From Clostridiales bacterium (GTDB taxonomy: Bacteria; Bacillota_E; Sulfobacillia; Sulfobacillales; JAIMBI01), in assembly GCA_027318915.1 (NCBI GenBank), contig DAHVOH010000052.1, positions 1-24,577 of the forward strand: a DNA stretch of 24,577 bases, given 5' to 3'. The position numbers and the translations under genes were made by a program. A model generated the notes under the pieces. It did not search any database. It was not told where the DNA came from and saw only the letters and a list, made by a program, of their open reading frames with translations. How positions within the stretch are numbered: position 1 is the first letter of the stretch; every line of letters begins with the position of its first letter. This document shows positions 1-7,707 of the stretch, piece after piece.

Positions 1-22
1 TTCGTCGCAATGCCGCGGGCGC

Positions 23-49
23 GGGTGGCCGGCATCGGGCCGGCCACCC
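23..49. terminator. GC-rich hairpin, possible terminator of an upstream gene
   Basis: An 11-bp perfect inverted repeat (GGGTGGCCGGC at 23-33 with its complement at 39-49) closes a 5-nt loop. It is followed on the plus strand by AATTCCTTC, not by a real T-tract, so termination is only suggested. Nothing that I recognise as a gene lies in 1-281, so the hairpin probably serves a gene to the left of the window. Confidence 0.35.
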
Positions 50-281
50 AATTCCTTCAATGGGGCACCGGCCGCCGCCTGCCGTGCTGAACGCGGGTCA
101 TGGGCCGATCGGCGCATGGCGGCGTTCCAGTGGTCGCGTGCGAACGTCCGATCGGCGGTGACGGTACGGACCCGATGGAGGCTTCATGTGACCACCTTCG
201 CCCATGGGGCGCGCCGAGCCGAGAGCCTACTCTGAATGCAGAAACAGATTTTCCAGGAACTCATTGCAGGAGGGATGGCAG

Positions 282-863
282 ATGCGTTCAGCACTGGCAT
301 GGCGCGTAGTGGGAGGGGTCGTGGCGGCTGGCGTCATTGGCTTGGGCGTCGCCGGATGCGGCAGCAGCCCCAGCGCGACGGGCCCCAGTTCCACGGCGCC
401 CCAAGTGGAGCACGTGGCGATGACGATAGAGACCGGAGCGATGATTCACAAGCCGGGGTGGCCGAAGTTCACGAATGCCTTTTGGAAGGCCAAGGCGGGG
501 CAGACGGTGGTGTTGACCATCAAGTCGTACGACGACGGGACGGCGCCGCTCTCAGCGGACTCGCCTTACAATAAGGTCTTGGGCACCGTCAACGGCACGG
601 AGCTGGTCAACGGCCAGCCGGTGAGTCAGTTTAGCGACAACGCCGTGGCTCACACCTTCACGGTCCCGGGCCTCGGATTGAACGTGGTGGTCCCGGCGGC
701 GCCGACCGGCGGCACCGTCACCGTGCAGGCGACGTTCAAGGTTCCCAAGGCCGGCACCTACAACTGGCAGTGTGAGGCGCCGTGCGGCACGACGGCCAGC
801 GGCTGGGGCGGTCCCATGGAGACCCCGGGATGGATGCAGGGCAGCATCACGATTGCGAGCTAA
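282..863 (+). CDS. Cupredoxin-like lipoprotein
   Basis: Predicted exported lipoprotein of 193 aa with a cupredoxin-like beta fold, probably a periplasmic or cell-surface electron carrier or copper-binding protein. The ATG at 282 is chosen because AGGAGGG (268-274) lies 7 nt upstream and the product then begins with a typical lipoprotein signal: Arg near the start, a Gly/Ala/Val-rich core and the lipobox VAGC with Cys26. After a Ser/Thr/Pro linker, the fold shows an upstream copper-ligand candidate in AHTF (His124) and a C-terminal ligand loop, YNWQCEAPCG (Cys164, Cys168) to WMQGSI (Met185). The CxxxC spacing and final MxG resemble CuA/COX2-type and sulfocyanin-like loops. The His normally found between the Cys and the Met is absent (Gly, Thr, Trp, Pro, Met179 instead). 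A classical type 1 or CuA site is therefore doubtful. No oxidase or cytochrome gene is nearby. The family is fairly sure, the metal content is not. Confidence 0.75.
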   Translation: MRSALAWRVVGGVVAAGVIGLGVAGCGSSPSATGPSSTAPQVEHVAMTIETGAMIHKPGWPKFTNAFWKAKAGQTVVLTIKSYDDGTAPLSADSPYNKVLGTVNGTELVNGQPVSQFSDNAVAHTFTVPGLGLNVVVPAAPTGGTVTVQATFKVPKAGTYNWQCEAPCGTTASGWGGPMETPGWMQGSITIAS

Positions 864-878
864 CTCCGGGTTGGAGAC

Positions 879-912
879 GCAGCGACCGGAGATTCCGGTC
901 GCTGCTTGATTT
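879..912 (+). terminator. Rho-independent terminator of the cupredoxin gene
   Basis: A perfect 12-bp stem (GCAGCGACCGGA at 879-890 and its complement at 894-905) with a GAT loop starts 16 nt after the cupredoxin stop codon and is followed by TTGATTT. It should separate this gene from the small downstream ORF. Confidence 0.8.
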
Positions 913-1046
913 GTCGAGGCATGCTGACCGGTCCGACCGCCTGTGTGAGCGGGGGAGGAGACGGTCGCAGCGGCGGCGAACTTAGCTGCCTCCATCGGAG
1001 CGAACGGGCCGGACGGTCACAGGCGGCCCGAGAAACGGAGGAAACC

Positions 1047-1316
1047 ATGGATCTGGAAAAGATTCGCGCGTACGTTTATCAGCACCTGCTGCACCACCAT
1101 GACGGAGCTTCCCGGGATGCTCTTCATGACGGGCTGAAGAAGGAGCACAAGCTGTCCGAGGAGGAGGACCTGGAGGTGCATCGCCACCTGGATTGGCTGG
1201 CGGATGATATGGACCGGCGGGGCTACCTGGTGGACGGCGTCAACCTCTGGAAGCTCACACCCCGCGGACAAGACGCCGCGGAACGCTACCTGGATGAACA
1301 CGGCTATCCCCGATGA
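1047..1316 (+). CDS. Small protein of unknown function, possibly winged-helix
   Basis: An 89-aa soluble, charged protein that I do not recognise. The start is well supported: GGAGG at 1037-1041 lies 5 nt before ATG 1047. The sequence is mostly helical and His/Asp/Glu-rich, with LHHHD near residue 15. A helical segment, SEEEDLEVHRHLDWLADD, is followed by GYLVDGVNLWKLTPRG and a final helix ERYLDEHGY. The pattern helix-helix-helix, then a short beta wing (YLVDG...WKLTP) and a last helix, is what a small winged-helix domain looks like, so DNA binding is possible but unproven. It is transcribed after the cupredoxin terminator and converges on the histidine kinase gene. No Cys residues and no signal peptide are present. 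Confidence 0.7.
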   Translation: MDLEKIRAYVYQHLLHHHDGASRDALHDGLKKEHKLSEEEDLEVHRHLDWLADDMDRRGYLVDGVNLWKLTPRGQDAAERYLDEHGYPR

Positions 1317-1712
1317 ACGGGATGGCCGTCTGACCAGGCGCACGGTCACGCTGGCGGGGCGCGAGGGGCCTCGGAAACGGGTTGCCAAACAACTCGGAAG
1401 GACCCTCCGCCCCCTCGCCGTCCGTCCCGGCAACGCGCTTGGGGGTCGACTCACAACCGTTGCGGCTATCGGTATACGAAAAGCGGGGGACGCCGGGATT
1501 CGCCGGTGGCGGGACGGTCGGCCGGAAGCGATGCGGCGACCCAGTCCAAAGACGTTTCTGCCCGACATCGGGCGACGGTGAAGATGGGCGGCGGGATCGA
1601 TGGCCGGCGTCGGATGCGGGTCGGCGCGTTAGGGGCGGCGACCGACGCCCGGATCCATGCACCGCGCGCGTCGGCCCGGGCGCTGAACGCGGTGGGCGGT
1701 CCTTTCGGCGTG
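1317..1712. other. 396-bp intergenic region between convergent genes
   Basis: This lies between the 3' ends of the small plus-strand ORF and the minus-strand kinase gene. I see no convincing gene in it. Only weak short stems are visible (for example GCCCG/CGGGC near 1560-1573), and no stem is followed by a T-tract, so I cannot point to a terminator for either gene. Confidence 0.5.
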
Positions 1713-3350
1713 TCAGCGTGAAGAGCCGCTGGTGTCGGATCCCGGGAGTCGCGCGGCGTCCCGGGCGGAGAAAGACGGTGGGGGCGGACTCAGGGGAGCC
1801 TCCAGGGTGACGCGCGTCCCCTGTCCCGGGGCGCTGTCCCAGATGACGCGGCCCCCGAGCCGCTCGGCCCGCTGGGAGAGGTGCCTGAGACCGAAGTGCC
1901 CGGGCCGTTGCGCCTCGTCCAGCACAAAGCCGCGCCCGTTGTCGCGTACCGTGAGCCAGAACGTGCGGCCGTCGGCTCGCCAGGTCACATCCACCGCCGT
2001 GGCCTCGCCGTGGCGCAGGGCATTGCTGAGGGCTTCCCGGACAAATCCGGCCATCTGCTCCTGCTGAGGCTCCGTCACGCGTCGAAACTGCGCATCGGCC
2101 GTCTGCACGCGGACGCGCTCGCCGGCACCCAACTCGTCCACGATGGCGTGGATGGTGGTGACCAGATCGGCGGCGCGCTGATGAAGATCCTGGACCGTAT
2201 GCCGAATGGATTGAGTAATGCCGGTCAGCCGATCGGCGACCTCGTCCAGCGCCGGACGCAATGCCGCATCGTTGGCCGGGCCCGCCAAGAGTCCATCCAG
2301 CGTGAGGATCACGCCGTACAGCGCCTGGAGCGTGCCGTCGTGCAATTCGAGACTCAACCGCTGTCGCTCCTCGGTGAGGACCAGCCGCTCCAGATCCTGC
2401 GCGAGGCGCGCGGTCCGAATCAATACGGCGGCGTGATTGGCCAGAAACCCCAGGACTTCTTCGTCTTCGGCCGAAAACGCCCCGTCGCGTTGATTGGTGC
2501 AGTAGAGGTGACCCACCACCGCGTCTTCGAACAGCATCGGCATGCCCAGGAAACTGGTCATGGACGGATGCGCGGCGGGCCAACCGCTGGAGGCGGGGTG
2601 TTGGCGGATGTCCAGCACCCGCAGCGGGCGCCGCGTCCGAATCACTTCGCCGAGGAGGCCGTCGCCGCGCGGCAGCGCGCCGATGGCCCGAGTCGCCTCG
2701 TCCGAGAGGCCGCGGGTGATGAAGGCGGCAATCCGGTCATGGGCATCCAGCACCGCCATGGCGGCGTACTCCGCCTGCGTCAGCTCGCGCGCCAAGTCGA
2801 CCACGGCCGGCAACATGTCGTCGACGTGGGGGAGGGAGGCGAGGCGGGTCAAGCCCCGCACCATCTGCGTCAACTGGGCGCGGCGCTCCTGCTCGTGCCG
2901 GAGCGCCATCTGCAGGCTGAGCGTCGTGCGGACACCCTGCATCACCGGCTCCACCGCCCGGGGGTCAATCCAAAGACCGCCTTGGGCGACGGCGGCCAAG
3001 CCCTCGGCCGCCTGGGCCATGGTGGCGGGCATGATGAGTACCCCCGTCACGCCTGCTCCCAGTGCCTCTTGAATGACCGCCTCGGCATCGCTGGGCGACG
3101 CCAGCATGACCGGCAGCGACGGCCACCGACGCCGCACGCCGTGGGCGAAATCAAGCCCCGAGTCGGATTCGATCCGCAGACCGCACACCACCACATCGAA
3201 CGGAGCCGACGCCAAAAGCCGTTGGCCCGCGACCACCGATGCCGCCGTGGCCACGCTGGCGGCCCCCAAGGCTTCCACACGGCCGTTCGCAAACACCCTG
3301 AGCGTCTCCGCATCATCGGCCACCACCGCCACTCGCCACCCAACTCCCAT
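1713..3350 (-). CDS. Sensor histidine kinase, pseudo-receiver + GAF + HisKA_3 + HATPase
   Basis: A 545-aa cytosolic NarL/DegS-family (HisKA_3) sensor kinase without membrane segments. Domains in order: receiver-like domain (about 5-125), short coiled linker (145-170), GAF domain (about 175-315), dimerisation/phosphoacceptor helix with ERQRLSLELHDGTLQ (His337), and an ATPase domain with N box REALSNALRHG (Asn443), G1 box DNGRGF (470-475) and G2 box GHFGLRHL (484-491). In the receiver, the phosphorylatable Asp is replaced (VVVCGLRIES, Gly57) and the conserved Lys is Met107, although the acidic pair Asp12-Asp13 remains. The domain therefore cannot be phosphorylated in the usual way. The ATG at 3350 has AGGAGGT just upstream. 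No response regulator gene is in the window. The kinase is divergent from a general-stress-type gene. The ligand of the GAF domain is unknown. Confidence 0.9.
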   Translation of the reverse strand: MGVGWRVAVVADDAETLRVFANGRVEALGAASVATAASVVAGQRLLASAPFDVVVCGLRIESDSGLDFAHGVRRRWPSLPVMLASPSDAEAVIQEALGAGVTGVLIMPATMAQAAEGLAAVAQGGLWIDPRAVEPVMQGVRTTLSLQMALRHEQERRAQLTQMVRGLTRLASLPHVDDMLPAVVDLARELTQAEYAAMAVLDAHDRIAAFITRGLSDEATRAIGALPRGDGLLGEVIRTRRPLRVLDIRQHPASSGWPAAHPSMTSFLGMPMLFEDAVVGHLYCTNQRDGAFSAEDEEVLGFLANHAAVLIRTARLAQDLERLVLTEERQRLSLELHDGTLQALYGVILTLDGLLAGPANDAALRPALDEVADRLTGITQSIRHTVQDLHQRAADLVTTIHAIVDELGAGERVRVQTADAQFRRVTEPQQEQMAGFVREALSNALRHGEATAVDVTWRADGRTFWLTVRDNGRGFVLDEAQRPGHFGLRHLSQRAERLGGRVIWDSAPGQGTRVTLEAPLSPPPPSFSARDAARLPGSDTSGSSR

Positions 3351-3665
3351 GGGACCTCCTCAATCTGGCCATTCCGTATGACCTCGGCGGTCATGCCGTC
3401 GGTGGCAGCGCCAGCCCGTCGGCAGGCGGCCCGGCCGCGCACCGCCGGAGTGTCAGTGCGCAGGACGTCTTTGGTTGGGATTAGGGTAGGATAATGGCAG
3501 GGGACTGGCAACCCCGGCGCGGGGGCCGGATCGATGAGGGCCGACGGCGTATACTGGAGACGGTGCCACGCGGTCCTGGCGGATGGGCGGTTCGGCCCCA
3601 AGCGGGATTGTGGGGGGCAGAGAGGCCCCGGCACGACCGGGACCGGGAGAGGAAGGCGAAAGGCT
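3351..3665. other. Divergent intergenic region (315 bp)
   Basis: This sits between the divergent starts of the kinase gene (-) and the general-stress-type gene (+). It holds the promoter candidate listed for the kinase. On the plus strand, TATACT (3550-3555) and GATAAT (3490-3495) resemble -10 boxes but have no convincing -35 partner at the right distance. No gene is seen. Confidence 0.5.
3483..3511 (-). promoter_or_regulatory. Candidate promoter of the histidine kinase gene
   Basis: On the minus strand, TTGCCA (3511-3506, 5 of 6 to the -35 consensus) is followed after exactly 17 nt by TACCCT (3488-3483, a weak -10). It lies about 135 bp upstream of the kinase start. This is a pattern match only. 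Confidence 0.35.
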
Positions 3666-4217
3666 ATGGCGGAGGCAGGAGACGCGACTTTGGGAAATTC
3701 GGCGGCTGTCGCCATCTATGACACCCATGAATTGGCCGACCATGCCGTGAAGGAATTGCAGCAGGCTGGATTTGACATGAAAAAGCTGTCAATCATCGGC
3801 AAGGGATATCATTCCGAAGAGCACCCCGTGGGTTATTACACGCTGGGCGCCAAGATGAAGGTCTGGGGCGGCTTCGGGGCGACCTGGGGGGCGATTTGGG
3901 GCGGATTCTGGGGCTTGTTGTTCGGCACGGGCCTGTTCATCATCCCCGGCGTGGGACCGCTGCTCGCCGCGGGGCCGCTGGTGGCGCTGCTGGTGGGGGC
4001 CCTGGAGGGCGGCGTGGTGGTCGGCGGCCTGAGCGCGTTGGGGGTGGCCCTGTTCAATATCGGCGTCCCCAAAGACAGCGTGGTGCGCTATGAGGAAGCG
4101 CTCAAGGCGGACAAGTATGTCCTCATCGTGCATGGATCGCCCGAAGAAGTTCAACGGGCCAAGGCGCTGATTGACCAGGCCCATGCGACGGACAGCGTCG
4201 TGTATTCCATGGGCTAA
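3666..4217 (+). CDS. Glycine-rich membrane protein, general stress protein/DUF1269 type
   Basis: A 184-aa minus stop (183 aa) protein of the family often annotated as general stress protein or DUF1269 permease; its biochemical role is unknown. An N-terminal soluble domain (AVAIYDTHELADHAVKEL, then KLSIIGKGYH) matches the start of YflT/GSP17M-like proteins. The centre (about 65-145) is a hydrophobic glycine-zipper region (WGGFGATWGAIWGGFWG, then repeated small-residue hydrophobic stretches), probably two or three membrane or membrane-inserting helices. The C-terminal tail (YEEALKADKYVLIVHGS) is the conserved closing motif of this family. ATG 3666 is chosen because GGAGAGGAAGG lies upstream and the family N-terminus begins here; an upstream in-frame ATG at 3534 would add an Arg/Gly-rich stretch of low-complexity type. 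It is a single-gene unit, divergent from the kinase. Confidence 0.8.
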   Translation: MAEAGDATLGNSAAVAIYDTHELADHAVKELQQAGFDMKKLSIIGKGYHSEEHPVGYYTLGAKMKVWGGFGATWGAIWGGFWGLLFGTGLFIIPGVGPLLAAGPLVALLVGALEGGVVVGGLSALGVALFNIGVPKDSVVRYEEALKADKYVLIVHGSPEEVQRAKALIDQAHATDSVVYSMG

Positions 4218-4323
4218 GTCCCGAAGACGGGAGCGGGTCAACGCCCGGTGCTCCTGCCATCGAGAGGAGCTGCGGCACCCGGACTCCCCAGTTGGGTCAC
4301 GAGGCAAAGGGCTCGACGGAACA

Positions 4324-4353
4324 AGCAGGGCGCGGATGGATCCGCGCTCTGCT
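4324..4353. terminator. Bidirectional terminator hairpin between convergent genes
   Basis: A 13-bp stem (left arm AGCAGGGCGCGGA at 4324-4336, right arm 4341-4353, one G.U pair) with a TGGA tetraloop lies between the stress-protein gene (+) and the acetyltransferase gene (-). T-tracts are poor on both sides (TGTTCC on the minus side), so efficiency is uncertain. Confidence 0.55.
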
Positions 4354-4387
4354 GGCTTGAGTCGGCCGAGCCACGACGCCGTTTGCC

Positions 4388-7102
4388 TTACGGTCGGACG
4401 TCGCCCGCCTGGCGGATCCCGACGCCCCCTATCTGCACGCCCCGACCGTTGGGCAGGATCATTACCGGATCCAACTCCAGTTGTCGGATGGACGGATGCC
4501 GGCCGGCCAGCCAGGCCAGGCGCAGAAGGACGTCTTGCATGGCCTCCCAATCGACCGGTGCGTGAACGTGGCTGGTCGCCCAGCGATCCCCCACCTCGTC
4601 CAGCATGGCGGCCGCATCGCGGTCGGTGAGCGGCAGGCCCCGGAACACCTGGTGCTGCAGGCCGGCCTCCGCCCGGCGGCGGAGGCCGCACCAGATCAGG
4701 CGGCCGAGGTCCGCCTCCGGAGCCAACCCCGCCGCACAGGCGATGCCCGCCTCGAGCGCCGCCTGCACCAAAAATCCGCCCGCGTGCGGCGATGTGCGGC
4801 GCGCCGAGAGCCGTTCCGGCAGCATGCGCGCGGCCCGCGTCACCGCGGCTGCTCCGGCTAGGTTCACGCGTGGTGCGCGGGCCGGACTGCCGTCCGTCCG
4901 GAGCGACAAGGTGACCCGGCCCCCCAGCGCATCGGCCGCGGCCCCCGCCTCTTCCGGTGTCTTCGCCGCCACCGGCTTGATCACGGGCACGCCGAGGGCG
5001 TGGAGAACGTCGAAGGCGGTGAGGACATCCAACCAGCCGTCGGAGTCGATGGGGCCCGCCTCCAGGAGGGTTCGGACCTGGCTTTCGTCAATCCCCTCCG
5101 GTTGGCTCGCACGACCCGGTTCAAGGCGGCGCCAACGGCCGTAGTGGGTGGCTGCGGACAGGGCTCGCGCCGCCGCCTCCGGCCAGAAATAGATGGGAAT
5201 ATTCACGTCGCGGTCGGCCAGCACGGTCCGCAAGCTCTGGTCAATCACGCAGGCCGCTAGCGTCTTGGCGCAGCCCTGCCGGCGCGCCGCCCGAGCCTCT
5301 ATCCGGAGTGCTTCCAGGACGGCGGGAGAATCGGCCAGCACACGGGGAATGAACAGGGTCAGCACACTGTCGTAAGCGTCGGCGGCCAGAATCGCCCGGA
5401 GCGTGTGGCCATACTGCGCTGCCGTGGCGGCTTCGCCCAGGTCAAAGGGATTGTCGAGCAGAGCGTCTTTGGGCAGTCCGCGCGCCAGAGCGGCCCGAAG
5501 AGCCGGGGGCGGCGGGGGCACCTCGAGGTCGGCCGCCTGCAGCGTTTCGCGAGCGATCCCACCCGGCCCGTCCGCATTGGTGATCACCGCCACGCGGAGC
5601 CCGCCGGGCACCGGCTGGCGGGCCAACAGACTGGCCGCGTCCACCAAGTCTTCCACCGTGTCCACCCATATGACGCCGGTCTGGGCGGCCAGTCCGCTCC
5701 GGGCTGCGTCGAGCCCGGCCGGCAAAACGCCCCGGGGCACGGTCTCGTGGTCGGAGACAGGGAGGGGCGGTTTGAGCAGCACGATCGGTTTGAGGCGGCC
5801 TACGCGCCGTGCGACGGCGAAGAAGCGCCCGGCCTGCCCGAAGGATTCCATCTGGAGCGCGATGACGGCGGTGTTCCCGTCCCGGCCCCAGTACTGCAGC
5901 AGGTCGGTGGCGCTGACATCGGCCCCGAGGCCGAGATTGGCGAACAGGGAGACGCCGAGCCCGTGGCTTTCGGTAAATTGCAGCAACGAGAGCCCGAGCG
6001 GCCCGGTTTGCACCGCCAGCGCCACCGGGCCGGCGGGAGGCAGATCGGGGGCGAGGCTCGCGTTCAGGCGGACACCGGGAGCCGTGTTGATCACGGCGGC
6101 TCCCCCCGGTCCCATGAGGCGAAACCCCTCGCGACGGGCCACATCGCCCAGCGGCCCGAGTGCGGCGGGACCCGGCGGGCCGAGCTCGGCGGCGCCGTCC
6201 CCGGCGGCGACGACCGCCCGGACGTGGCGCCGGCCCAGCGCTTCAAGCACCGCCGGAACCGATTCGGGACGCAGCGCAATGAGGGCCAAATCGACGCCGT
6301 CGGGCAGCTGGTCTACGGCGGCCACGGCGGGGATGGGACCGATGCGGGTCGCATGGGGGTTGACGGGATAGATGAGACCCTCAAATCCAGCCTCGAGCAG
6401 GTGGTCGAAGAGACGCCGGCCCAGATGCCGCCGATTGCGGGACGCCCCCACCACGGCGATCCGTTCGGGCTCAAAAAACCGCCGCATGGACGCCACGGCA
6501 GCCGCCTCCTCACGGGCCGCAAACAGGGCGAGACTGGCCTCGGTGGGTACGATGACCAAGCGGACCGTGCGGCCGTCGCCCCCGGTTCCGGACGCGTGTG
6601 CAACGGTAAATCCGCTGTGGTCCAACACCTCCCGCATCGCCAGATTGTCGGCCAGCGTCTCTGCCCGGAACACGGTGACGCCGTGCCGGTAGGCGGCAGC
6701 CGCCAGCCGTTCCAGCAGGAGGGTCGCGAGGCCGCGACCCTCCCAGTCCCCATCCACCAGAAAAGCCACTTCCGCCTCGGAGTCCGGCCCACCCAGCGCG
6801 GTGTACGATCCCAGCGCCAGCATCTGCTCGGACTCGGCCGGGCCGGCGACAATCGCCAACGAGAGGGCGCGGCCCGGCGCGGATGCCTGTCCGGCCGCCA
6901 ACAGGTCGGATACTTCCCGGTCGACGGCGGCCGCGCCCATGAAGCGGCGGTTCAGCCGCTCCGGCGCCTGGTGTCGCAAAAACCGTTCCAGCAGACCGCC
7001 GTCGTCCGGGCGCAGCGGCCGGATCCGGGCACTCCGGCCGTCCCGCAGCAGGATGGGGCCGGCTTGCGGCCCATCCTGATCGTCGGGGCCGTCCACGGCC
7101 AT
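4388..7102 (-). CDS. Pat-type protein lysine acetyltransferase (GNAT + acyl-CoA synthetase-like)
   Basis: A 904-aa two-part protein that probably acetylates lysines of target proteins with acetyl-CoA, as Pat enzymes do for acetyl-CoA synthetase. The N-terminal GNAT domain (about 15-185) has the acetyl-CoA loop WEGRGLATLL (120-129) and Glu111 before it. The NDP-forming acyl-CoA synthetase-like part follows: CoA-binding domain from about 208 (IAVVGASRNRRHLG), ligase domains (NPFDLG at 551-556) and a C-terminal ATP-grasp region (about 672-895). In the segment equivalent to the SHTG loop, the phosphorylated His of active synthetases appears to be Arg457 (TVPRGVLPAG), so synthetase activity is unlikely, as in known Pat proteins. 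The ATG at 7102 overlaps the stop of the usp gene (TGATG) and has AAAGGAGG 7 nt upstream. The frame stays open further upstream, but that part is the usp gene read out of frame. It is the last gene of the operon. Confidence 0.88.
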   Translation of the reverse strand: MAVDGPDDQDGPQAGPILLRDGRSARIRPLRPDDGGLLERFLRHQAPERLNRRFMGAAAVDREVSDLLAAGQASAPGRALSLAIVAGPAESEQMLALGSYTALGGPDSEAEVAFLVDGDWEGRGLATLLLERLAAAAYRHGVTVFRAETLADNLAMREVLDHSGFTVAHASGTGGDGRTVRLVIVPTEASLALFAAREEAAAVASMRRFFEPERIAVVGASRNRRHLGRRLFDHLLEAGFEGLIYPVNPHATRIGPIPAVAAVDQLPDGVDLALIALRPESVPAVLEALGRRHVRAVVAAGDGAAELGPPGPAALGPLGDVARREGFRLMGPGGAAVINTAPGVRLNASLAPDLPPAGPVALAVQTGPLGLSLLQFTESHGLGVSLFANLGLGADVSATDLLQYWGRDGNTAVIALQMESFGQAGRFFAVARRVGRLKPIVLLKPPLPVSDHETVPRGVLPAGLDAARSGLAAQTGVIWVDTVEDLVDAASLLARQPVPGGLRVAVITNADGPGGIARETLQAADLEVPPPPPALRAALARGLPKDALLDNPFDLGEAATAAQYGHTLRAILAADAYDSVLTLFIPRVLADSPAVLEALRIEARAARRQGCAKTLAACVIDQSLRTVLADRDVNIPIYFWPEAAARALSAATHYGRWRRLEPGRASQPEGIDESQVRTLLEAGPIDSDGWLDVLTAFDVLHALGVPVIKPVAAKTPEEAGAAADALGGRVTLSLRTDGSPARAPRVNLAGAAAVTRAARMLPERLSARRTSPHAGGFLVQAALEAGIACAAGLAPEADLGRLIWCGLRRRAEAGLQHQVFRGLPLTDRDAAAMLDEVGDRWATSHVHAPVDWEAMQDVLLRLAWLAGRHPSIRQLELDPVMILPNGRGVQIGGVGIRQAGDVRP

Positions 7103-7644
7103 CACGGCCCCTCCTTTGCGGACGGATCCGGCGAAGCCGGCGAACTCCCGTCCGAGCCGCCGGTCGCCCCGGATTTGCCCGATCCGGCGGTGCGAACCGG
7201 ATGGACCACCACCACCGGCACGGGGACGGTGCGGATGATCTGCTCGGCCACGCTGCCCATCACCAGCCGCCGCCAGCCACCCCGTCCGTGGGTCGAGAGC
7301 GCCACGAAGGTGGCGCCATGCTCCTGGACGGCGCTCAGTATCCCACCCGGCAGCCAATCTTCCCGCACATCCACCTGGACGCGCTCGGGAGCCGGCATCC
7401 GAGCGCGCACCGTCTCGAGATACCGGCGTGCATCCTCCGGGTCCTCCGCCGTCAGCGGGAAGATGGGATCCATGGGACCGACCGGCTCCCACCAGCCCTC
7501 CTCCATCACCGGCAGCAGGGCCTGGGGCGTCACTACGCGCACCAGGACCCACTCTGCTCCGAGCGCTTGGCCCAGCTCCACCGCGGTGGGCATGACCGCC
7601 TCCGCCAGTCCGGAACCGTCCAACGGCACCACAATCCGATGCAT
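7102..7644 (-). CDS. Universal stress protein (UspA family), ATP-binding type
   Basis: A 180-aa cytosolic single-domain UspA protein. The domain starts at once (MHRIVVPLDGS) and ends near residue 150 (VPVPVVVVHP). The nucleotide-binding loop STHG-x9-GS (STHGRGGWRRLVMGS) is intact, so ATP binding is expected. After the domain comes a Gly/Ser/Pro-rich tail of about 30 residues that the second copy at 24069 lacks. GAAGGAGGAT upstream of ATG 7644 fixes the start. It follows the decarboxylase gene by 63 bp, and its stop overlaps the start of the Pat-type gene by one base, so the two are probably translationally coupled. In mycobacteria a Pat-type enzyme acetylates a universal stress protein, which makes this product a natural candidate substrate; that link is inference. 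Confidence 0.93.
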   Translation of the reverse strand: MHRIVVPLDGSGLAEAVMPTAVELGQALGAEWVLVRVVTPQALLPVMEEGWWEPVGPMDPIFPLTAEDPEDARRYLETVRARMPAPERVQVDVREDWLPGGILSAVQEHGATFVALSTHGRGGWRRLVMGSVAEQIIRTVPVPVVVVHPVRTAGSGKSGATGGSDGSSPASPDPSAKEGP

Positions 7645-7707
7645 CGTGAGATCCTCCTTCGTGAATAACTCGTCGGCATCCGCCGCCGCCGCGCCGGGGG
7701 CGGATCG

